Shown: positions 49,107 to 59,600 of the stretch, one piece after another
Position numbering within the stretch: the first letter of the stretch is position 1
How the letters are laid out: every line of letters begins with the position of its first letter
Source of the DNA: Melieria omissa
Taxonomy: Eukaryota; Arthropoda; Insecta; Diptera; Ulidiidae
Direction of reading: 5' to 3'
Length of the DNA: 64,000 nucleotides
Assembly: GCA_963971225.1 (NCBI GenBank)
Contig: OZ020268.1
Span: 111,010,830 to 111,074,829 of the forward strand
The notes under the pieces: generated by a model
Told to the model about the DNA's origin: nothing
What the model saw: only the letters and a program-made list of their open reading frames with translations
Databases searched by the model: none
Made by a program: the position numbers and the translations under genes

Positions 49107-52100
49107 ATGCTCCCTGTAAGTTATGTTTTCTGATATGAAATATTCGCAGGCCTCGTGCTATATTACGACTGAGCTTATTTCGGACACGCACGACGCCTGC
49201 CACTTCGTACAGATCACTCCGAGTTGCAAGGAAGCGATCCACTTCTTTGACTACTTGGACTTCATGGTTTGTCAGTTAAATATAGACAAAACGGTCTGGG
49301 GCCAAGTCACAATGATAACTCTCGCGCTGGGGCTTTTTACGTTTTACTCTTGGCTTCTGTACATAGTTATCGTATATTTGTAAGTTTTCACAAATATTGG
49401 TAAAATATTACCAACATATCAGTCGTATGCCTGCAGTGTGGTCCCGAACCTGTTGACGTTGCACAAAATTCTGCCCGCAAGCAATTACCATTATGGCGTG
49501 GCCGTCATCGCCAATCTATTGGTGATGCCTCGATGGTTCCAAAAATCGTTATGTGAAATGCCGGAGGAGGCCAGCTCGCTGCTACTCGCTGAGTTTGTTT
49601 GTAATATTTTTGCCACTTTTTCCGTCAGCATTGCAGTAATTTGCTACAAGCAATCATACATAATAACAAATTGGCACTTCGCCGGCAACATGTTGCTGCT
49701 CATCATAAGCAACATGTATGTTGCGTACTTGATTCACGTCAATCAGGACAATCACGATTCACCACCGGAAAAGCGTACTCCATTGAATTTGGATAGCCAC
49801 GCAAAAGCAATGATTGTGATATACATGATATACTTATTCTATTATATTTTTACTTCGCGTATCTTCTTCGAGAACAAAAACGAAGATACTATGTCGGTGG
49901 TCAGCAAGGCCATCAAGAAATATACTAAGGCAGCTCGTTCAAGTAGTGACAGTGACGATGCGAGTGTGTCATACGATGCACAATGGGATCCTGATAGTAT
50001 TTATTCGGACGAGGTGAGCAAGCCGCGATCAACAATTGAATCGGAGCCACGCCCAAGTCCAGAAGCAATGTTGACCGATGCACGGAAAGCACACGAACAA
50101 GCTCTAATACCGCTTTTCCATCAGACAATACAACCAATCTACGTAAAATACTTAATGGTAACTCTTCGATTTCCACTCACTATCATATATCTATGTACAT
50201 ATGTATGTGTCAGTAGCGCACGCAAGGGTTTTATGGGGTTCAAATCCCCCAAAATATCTGTTTCTTACAAAATCGTTAATATGGTTTCTACTATATTGGG
50301 CTCAAAAGTTATGTCCAAAAATGAAATCATGTGTGTGCCACGTATACATACATACACCCAACTTTTTTTTTTACACGGTAGATACGATCCTTAGAAAAGC
50401 GTGCAAAAAAAAATCGTAAATTTGGAAAAATGTTCCTCAATTTTGAAAAATCGTTTATTATTTTTTTAATAAGGGTACTGTAAAAACGTTGTCAAATAAT
50501 ATTGCTTGTAAACCAAAAATTGAACACAATATTACCTTTTTTAGTAGTAGAACGCTATCAACAATTTAAATTAAACTGAAAATTAAAAGAACTTTAATTT
50601 GAACATTTGAACTTTTGGAACTTTATTGAAATTATTTATTACGTCCACACAACACAGTACTGAATAACGAAATGCTATGTTCATAATAAAAATCGGGTAT
50701 ATTATTTGGGATTCGTGCTAGAACATAAAATTAATTCGTATAAGAAAGTGTATTTATTCTTATTGGTGAACCGCGTTATTTCAAAATCGTGTAAAAAAGA
50801 CCGTGTAACAAAAGAGTTGGGTGGACATATGTATAAATGTATATGTATGTATATGCAAAGCTGCCTTATTCGGCCAATTAACAATTCTAGTGGCCAATGT
50901 GGGTAATCGTAGCAATTACAATTCCTGTGATCGATGACAACCGTCACCTGAGTGGCTGGTGCAAGTACTTCATGTGCACCAGTTTGTTATTCATGCCCGT
51001 CATGGCCAAAATTCATAACTTACCGACTTACCTTTTCTACACCGTATTGGTTTTCTGCGTAGTTGGCGTAAAAATGATCTATTCAAACAGTCACGCGGGA
51101 ATACCTCCACGATATTATCGGGTGAGAAAAATGTTTTCGGGAAATGCGTCAAACGAATCGACTAATTTCGCAATTGTTCAGGTGTTTTCAGTAATTGGTA
51201 TCATAAATGGCTCAGCTATTAGTCATATCATTGGTTTTGAAATAAATTCCTTAGCTTACCAGATGGCGACTTACATAGATGACTGGAATTTACATTCTGG
51301 AGAAATAATAATACTTTGTTGTAGAGAATGCATAACAGGTAAACACCCAGTTCTTTTTCAACTTTCAGACATCGGTTGGCAATGCGAATCAAATCGACAA
51401 CCTAACATAAGTTAAATTAAATTTTTTAAATTGGTTTTTCGTTCATTACTAGATCAATTTGATATCAATTATTTCTCCAAACACCCCTTAACCCTTTCGC
51501 TATTTTGTTGCCATATGACAACATGCTACTTTGTGGACGTCTGAACCCTCTATGGCAGTGGCGGATTCAGGGGGTGTTTTGGGGGTTGAAACCCCCCCCC
51601 CCGAAATATTTGGATCGCCTACAAACTACATACAAATTAAAAGGCATTTTACAAATATTAAAGAATTGCTTTTTGAAACCCGCCCCGAAATATTTTTCTG
51701 AATCCGCGCCTGCTCTATGGTTCCAGTTATGAAGTTTTGGGAAAAATACGAAATTAATAAACAGAATATCTAAGTTTAAAGAATTGAAGTATACACGTTT
51801 TTTTAGTGGTATATCTTGACATAGTAAAGGAAGAAGAAGCAGAAAAATTAGATAACTTTTTAATTTGACATTTTCTTTCACTTAAGATACTTTTTGTTTT
51901 TTTTTATTTTTGCTGAAGTAAATGAAGAAATATTCGAATTTTCGTTATGCGAAATTAAAAAATTTCTTATGGAATGTTGTTAATATAACCACATAGAAGC
52001 CTAAAACGTAAAATTTTAACTTTCCCCAGTAAAAACCTGTAGCGAAAGGGTTAATAAGTGTTCGCAATTCAACACAAACCAATCTATATCCATGTGATTT

Positions 52101-52551
52101 GCTTTCAAATTTCAGTATGGTTTTTCTGCTGGGGACTCTCCGCTCCCGAACACAGTCGCAAAGCATTTGGCACAATTTTTGGCGTTGCCATCTTCTACAC
52201 ATTGATCGGTATCCCGATTGTTGTAATGGACGAGTGCTTCTGGTCACATGAGCAGGTACCATAGATATGCAAAAGTTCGTAACAGAACTACAAGTTCATT
52301 ATCCGTAGCTAAGTATGACAATCAACGCTGCTACTACCTACATCTTTTTGGCCATCATCTTGCTCTTCACAATGTTTTCTGTTTTAACTACACGGCTTGA
52401 GATACGTCCCAGTCACGGAGGTTTCTTAATAATTGTTTTCTGTTTGTACGTGCTGTATGAACGCCTTGCTGCCAAAAACATTATTCATTCGTACGGCTCA
52501 AACCATAAGATATGCGTACATTATAACCCGAATGATGCGGACTGGGCCTAA
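49107..52551 (+). CDS. NCLX (SLC8B1)-like membrane protein lacking the exchanger signature motifs
   Basis: Exons 49107-49115, 49150-49379, 49437-50157, 50891-51121, 51182-51338, 52116-52255 and 52309-52551 total 1731 nt (576 residues), near the 584 of human NCLX. The N-terminal CHFVQITPSC...FDYLDFMVCQ with SWLLYIVIVYL matches the ectodomain and first helix of NCLX. The segment VPNLLTLHKIL corresponds to CPNLSAIS..LKL. A central Ser-rich acidic loop (SSSDSDDASVSYD) is followed by QPIYVKYLMV, IPVIDDNRHLSGW, then two more helix groups and a hydrophobic end. The alpha-1 position, normally GNGAPD, reads ANLLVMPRW (about residues 107-115). The alpha-2 position, normally WGNSIGD, reads WGLSAPEH (about 455-462). 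Those motifs bind ions in this superfamily, so transport is doubtful. Two introns contain MITEs. The three-codon first exon and start are tentative. AATAAA lies at 52994-52999. Confidence 0.72.
50211..50342. mobile_element. degenerate hAT-type MITE (family 1) in an NCLX-like intron
   Basis: It begins CAGTAGCGCACGCAAGGG, has the GGGGTTCAAATCCCCC block and the GGGCTCAAAAGTT phrase shared with the copy near 57438, and ends in a worn GTGTGTGCCACG. No clean target duplication was found. Confidence 0.6.
51556..51712. mobile_element. 157-bp hAT-type MITE (family 2) with perfect target duplication
   Basis: The ends are CAGTGGCGGATTCAGGGG and CTGAATCCGCGCCTG. Direct repeats CTCTATGG at 51548-51555 and 51713-51720 are identical. 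The interior has G-run, then GTTGAAACCCCC, then an AT-rich core. It is nearly co-linear with the inverted copy at 61833-61990. It sits in an intron of the NCLX-like gene. Confidence 0.9.
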
Positions 52552-53658
52552 AGGAGTTATTATTTACGAAAATAGTGGGTTAAAAAGACTAACCTAGCAG
52601 CAGGTTCGTTAAGCTATTCAATTGTTGTACATACCTAGGAAACTACGATATTACATATCTGTCAGTCATTTTTGTTTCTTTAGAATTGCTCGTATCGTAT
52701 TGCTAAGTACAAGTACTTTTTAATTGTTAATTTACATTGTCAATGATTTGGTTTTTAAGGCGCCTTCTTCGTCTTCCAAACCGTGGTGCACATATGTTAG
52801 CTTAACTTAAATTTGTAATTAAGTTTTATCACAATACAATCAGAAAGTGAAATTCCGTACTAATTTTAAACTAAACATCTTCTTTATTTATAAATATTTG
52901 TTTTATTTTTATAAATATAATTTTAACTTAATATGTACGTCTTGCACACGTATGTGTCTATGATTAAAAGCAGCGACTTTTGTTCATACGAGCAATAAAA
53001 ACATTACCTTCTGTAAGCACATACTAAAATTGTTTATACTTTCGTCAATAATCAACATTTACGGTTAGATTTAACATTAGCAAAAGTGTTGGTCTCCGAT
53101 TTCAATTGCGAGAAACAACACATTTAAATTTTTTTTTGGCAATTTGGGCAAAATAAACTCGTTTCAACTCTAGGCTTAAAAAGCAGTGAAACAATGTTTA
53201 GAAATTAGAAATAAGTTTTAATGTCACCAGCAGTAATAAGCTGCGCATTGAATTCACGTAGCTGAAATTCACAATTATACTTCGAAATACCTCTTAAACG
53301 GCTGTCCTTAAATTAGCCTCTTTGCAACTATTCGTACTCCTAATGCTTCAGGCCATAATTCATTGTTGGCGCTGTCTATATGTATATTTGGTTGTCTATT
53401 TTAAATAACCGCAAACAAGAAATACTCTCTAATGAGCAAGTATAGTAAAGAGCAGCAGGGAAATGTTTTAAATGCCATCATTGCATTCGAAGTGTCAAAT
53501 GGACGTAACTTGATCTCCCTGGTTGCTTACCGTACACCTAAGTTTCAATACTATATTTTAAGGACATTTTTTCGAACTATCTTTTCCTCACTAACAATTT
53601 CACTTAATTCCAAGTCTAACTCACGTATAAAAATGTGTATCTCTAGACACACTATCTC
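52552..53658. other. convergent 3' spacer
   Basis: These are the 3' UTR of the NCLX-like gene (AATAAA at 52994-52999) and the 3' UTR of the minus-strand coiled-coil gene. AT-rich, no element or gene recognised. Confidence 0.6.
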
Positions 53659-56600
53659 TCAATTGGCTTGTACGTGCGTCTCGTTGGCATTTACATCGTC
53701 TACGCCGGTATGTATTTGAACGTCGACGCTTAACGCATCGTGTCCGCTGTTGCTATTCAACTCACTAGATCCAATGATGGACGCCCAGTTGGCATTCAAC
53801 TTAACTACTTCAATATCCTTGCGCAATTGCTGCAAGTCAGGACAGTCGTGCGACAGCACTCTCAGCACGTTCTCCAACTGATTAGCGTAGATGCGTAAAC
53901 GTTCACCATTGTCCTGCGCCGGAAAGTGCGCCTTCTGAAATGTATATAAAGTTCATTGAGACTCGAAAGTTGGCAAAATATGTCAAACAAGTACTTCGTA
54001 TACGCTGAGTAGTCCGTTGAGAAATTTGCGCACCTTGATGTGCTTCAGCTGCCCTTCGGCTTGCCACATTTTTAACAGATTAATGATGCCGACAACTTCA
54101 TTGTCCAGGCTATCGCCATCCGCATCACCTTCAGCAACCGGCGATGAAGGCAACAATTGATGCTGCATTGGGGGAAACTCCACTATTGGAGACAGTTTCT
54201 TGTAGTTGCTGCAGAGTGTGCTCAAATTGCAGATGTCCTGTGTCAAACGCTGTTGGTAATTTTTGAATTCAATTCGAATTTACTATTAGCCAATTGCTTT
54301 TGTTTACAATTCTTGCAGTGTGTGTGTTTAGACTTTTGTTCGATTCTGTGTTGCATTTTGATAAATTAAAAAAACTTTGGCATTTTTCTCTTTTATGTAT
54401 AATGTTATATTGAATGTGATGGGAAGATGTGAGAAATTGTCGTTGGTGGCATGAGAATCGTATTAGAAAATGGGTGATAAAAATTGCATTAATGACGGCA
54501 GTAATGATGATGACAATGAAATCAATAGAGTAATGAAATAAATAGAGTAATGAAACTTTGCATTCTAAAAAGTATAAAGTTGATTACTAATTTGTAGCAG
54601 AAGAGAAACTATTTAATATAAATACATGCTGTTGTATCTAAAAATTCAGTTCTTGTGGTTCGTTTATTTGTTGGGTACAAAATTTAAAATAAGACAGTAC
54701 AATAATAATACACTCACATCATTAAAAATATAACAATAATCATAATAAAATTATGCAACTCAATTGATATCATATTAATAAAACAGAATACACAGTTTCA
54801 ATGCACTGAAAAAATGACAAATTATCGAAAAATGAATTACACAAATGGCGAAGATTCTCGTTATGAATTTAGATTTTGTGGCAATCATATAAATACTTAT
54901 GGATTTTAATTGATATTGAGACCAACAAAAAAGTAAAGAACGTGATAAACTACAATGTGACATTACGCTAGACAGCTAATAGGCTATGTAAGCTATTCTC
55001 AACTAAAATGCATGTTCATGCAAGTGCGAAATGGCATCGATCGGCAACATCAAAATCTTACATCGATTTCGTTGCGATGACGTTGCATTTCCGCTTTGGT
55101 ATTGGACAAATCGTTACTTTTCATCATCAACTCCTGTGTGGCATCCATTAGCTCATCTTGTAGTTTTATGTTGACATCCTGTAAGTCCTTGAGCTTTTCC
55201 AACATATCTTCCTTGTTTTCCTGCAGTTTATTTCTGTATGAACAAAAGCATTGTCGATTAATATGTCTATAAACGAGCAAATTAATACGACACAACATTC
55301 ATCTTTCGAAGTTAACCGTAGATCGAGCTTTGTATCAAAAATGATACATTTGGTTTTTGTTTTGTTATAACTTCTTTCAGGATATAATTAATTGAACCAC
55401 TCTTTGTGACTTTGTTTGTGTTGGGATTATGCTTGTTTAGAACCATCTTTCACACTTTTTTAATAAAAAGGGCGTGAGAAAATTGAAAGTTTTATAATTC
55501 TATCCTTTGTATCACTTTTGATACATATGGAATTTCGAACATTTTTATGCTATGGTGAATGTTATTTGCGTTCTGTTTCTTCATATGGCATGTGAAATTA
55601 TTTGCTGATAGACGTGTAAAAACAATTCTGGTTTATATATATTGGAATATATCGATTTATGTGTAATTTTGTGGATTGTTGAAGTAATGTTGCGTCCACG
55701 ATTTTTACGATTTTTTACGTTGGAAGAACTAGTAAACAAGGTCTTGGATAACAGTTCAGAGGATGAATTCAAAAATGAAAACATTTCCAATGGGGACATT
55801 GAAATAGACAGTGAAAGTGATTCATTTGAGCCTGATGGGAAAATTGGCACTAACCCTGGTGTTGACTCGAAAGACGACACTATTTGGAGCGACAAACCAT
55901 ACACTAGTGGTCGGATGAGGAAGAAAAATGTCACAAATTAGCGCCGATTCGTAATCTTTGGGATGAATGGGTTGAGCTACTTTCAATATTCTACAATCCT
56001 CACGATTCCGTGACCTTTGATGAAAAATTACTGGTATTTCATGGCCGCTGCAAATTCCAGCAGTACATTCTCTCTAAACCCGAAAAATATGGCTTATTGT
56101 TGATTCAAATACGTGCTATGTATGGAAAATACAGCACAATGCATCACGGGCCTAATATTGTCAACAATTCAAAGATATTGCCGGAAATTATTTCTTTTTA
56201 TAACACAACGAAAAGAGGTGTTAATACAGTTGACAAAATTTTGGATTGCTACAGATGTAAATGGCTGTGTTTTTTAATATAATCGATATTGCGGCGGTGA
56301 ATGCTTACACTGTTTACAATGAAATCAATCCTAAATGAAAACAGACCAAAAAAGAATCAGAAACTAAGCGATTCTTGCGTGAGCTTGCAATTTCGTTGGC
56401 TTCACCTTATATCTAGAACAGAAAGCAACTTCCAAGAAACGACGTATCTAAGGAGTTGCTTTCGAAACTTTTACATTGTAATTGTTCAAACTCTGAAAAG
56501 AATGAGACTGGGCTTCTGTAACAATTAACAACTGATAAATCATCCCAGAAGAACCGAGCAAGGTGTCCTAATGCTACTATTCTGGAATGGGCAAACATAA

Positions 56601-59600
56601 ATGGATCTCCTTATTCTACTACCTATCTGAAAAACCATATTGTAAAGACAAAAATATTTGCACAGATTGCACTAATAAATGCTTACTTTAAAAAGAAACC
56701 CCATTTGTAACACAATTTCCTACATTTTTCATTTTTCCATATGAATTTCAGTATGTATCAAAAATGATACAAAGGATTCCTTATTTTTTTTTAAGCTCGA
56801 TCTACGGTTAAGTGAAAAATTTTATTTTTCAAAAGATAAAAATTTAAGTCAGAATTTTCTTGTACTTGTCCACAATCAGCTGCTGTATACAATTGTCGTT
56901 GTCCATTTGTATGAGACGTAGCACTTTTAGTAGTTTCGTCACTAAGCTGTCCACTTCGATTACTTGGTCAACAACGGCCTGTGCAGTGCAGTACTCCACA
57001 AGAGACGGCATTTCAGCCACCGAATCATGGCAGCTGATATCCTCCGAGATACTATTTTCACGCTGACTGCAACGAAAATTGCATTGTATAAGAAAAGATA
57101 CAGAAATCAAATATGGAATTATTTGCGTACTTTATGTGCGATGGAGCCTTCTGCACTGTCATAGCACTAATTTGAAGCTCCATCTGTTGACGATTTGCTA
57201 TCGCTTGCGAGAGATTGTGCAACGACTCATCGCCAGTAGTTACATTGATTAATTCCGAGGGAATTTCAATTTGCGAGATCATGCCCGAACACGATGAGAC
57301 CATGTTATGCGAATGTGAATCCGGCATAGCCACATCCTCCAATACATTGTCCATCATCAGACAGGGTTCCGTTTCCGAGTCAAGCATCTCCGTGGAATCT
57401 GAGTCATCTGCAAATAAACCAGTCCAAAATAATAACATTGGAAATGACGGGGGGAGGGTTTTGGGGGATTCAAATAATCCCCAAATATCTGTTTGTTACA
57501 GACATTTTGGGCAGGGACCGAAAATAACTGTTATTTTACAATTTTTAAATCAAAAAAAGCATAAGGAAAAAGTTGCCGGTGTAATTTTTCAAATATACTA
57601 TTATCATCCGAATATTAAAGGTTTTTTTAAATTTATACTTTTTTATAAAAGTTAAAATTCTCTGTTATTTTATTATAAATAACTTCCATTAGACAGGATG
57701 GCTGGAAGACATTTTAACGGACGGACATATACATATGCACGTCTCGATAATATATATTTAAATATATATTTATTTATTTCAATACCAGCTTTGCTATTTT
57801 CCATACGTTATAGTTATAGCTCAACAATTACAAAAATTCCTATTTTTGTCGGAAAAAATAAAATTTAAAAGATAGTTAAAATCTGACTTTTTGAAAAAAC
57901 CATAACAGGTACGGTCCCTAATTTTAGGTGAAAAATATGGTTTCAAATGGTGCTGGGCTCAAAAGTTGTGAACGTTCGCTAAATTAAATCCTGCGTGTAC
58001 TTACCTCCATTATGCATTTCGCCATTGCAATTGTTGCGATTGACGTTTTGACTATTGCTGGCATAACCGTTACCACTATTGCAGTTGCCAATGCGTTTGC
58101 TATTGCGTGCCAACAGTTTCTTTCCTGCCGGCGTAGTTGCATTGCGTATGGCACCGATGACCGCTGCGATAAATGATTGATTTCTTTGAGGCGACAAAGA
58201 ACCATCACTCGACTGTGCCAGCAACTGGTGCGATATACAATGCGTATGCGTACACATTTCCAAGCCGTTTGGGTGCGAAGACTTTAGCAATTGATGTTCG
58301 CAGTCGACTGCCTGCACATCGCCGTTCGTGTTCGTTTGTGTTTCGTTCTGGAAGCCATCCTAAAGTAAGGAAAAGAAATAAAATGTAATTACAAATAGAT
58401 AGACTTGTACCCCTCTCAGAGATGCGGAATACAAACTGATTTTTGTTTTGTGATTTTGGATCAATTTCTGAGCGATATGCGAATGCTCATAAATGCACAT
58501 TTCTCTAACAATTCTCCTCTAATTTCTACGGCAAGCTATGACTGCTTGTATATTAAAGGTTAATATATTTCACCCACCAACAACAATAATAATTGTCACA
58601 GGCACTCGTGCATAGCATCATCGCCATTCTGATCCATTGCGCAGTTATTGGAAAAGACATGAACAAAGCGTTACTATTGTCTCTCCGGTAACATTTCTCA
58701 ACTAGCGCAGATCTAATCACAGTTTAACATCAGGCGCATTCCGACTTCCTACTATATGCGCAAGGGCGCCTAGAAAACAAAACAGCAGAGCAAAACTCAC
58801 CTCCAAATCGTTCTCGGTGATGTTGTAAGTAGATACCAATTGTTCGACGAGATTGTCCAAACGAGAATGGAGGCCTGAGAGCGCAGCTGATGCGCCTGAA
58901 ACAGAATAGCTCTGCTGCAACATTAGCTCTTTACATTTATTCTCGAGCGCAACGAATTTGGTCTGCAACATGCGATTCTCTTGCCTAATAAATAAACAAA
59001 AATTATTTACAAAATTTTTTTTTTCAATACGAAAATATCACAGTGCACCAAATTCTCAGAATTTGTCTTGTTTTTACAATTTTGTTTTTTTTAAGTTTAG
59101 ATGTTGAGGAAAATACAAAAATTTCGTGGCTAGTTAAATGGAACTCATTTGACTTCCATGTCACCAAATTCGGTCGCACTGCGTTTTTTAAATGAACGTA
59201 AAATGCTCGCACCTGCGCTGCTCATTCAGTCGCACCAAATGCCTACACTCATCGCGCAGAACTTTCACTTCCTCATCCCGACTGGTTAGCTGTGCCTTGC
59301 ATGTGTTATGCTCCACTTCCAATTCTTTAAGCGCATCGCACAACGCTACTTTTTCGTGCTGCAAAAAATCCTGCAACTCACTTGACTCCTGCTCAATGGT
59401 AGCCTTTTCGTGCAACAGACATTCCTGCGCCTGCAGCGAACGCTCCATTTCCAATTGCAATTGACGACACAATTGCCGCAATTGGCCGATCTCTTGTTGT
59501 CGTTCGATCAACTCATGGCCGCTCATCTGAATCTGCGATTCCAACATCAGGAGACTATCGTGCCCGCTACCACTGCCGCCATCATCCGAAGTAGGCGTGC

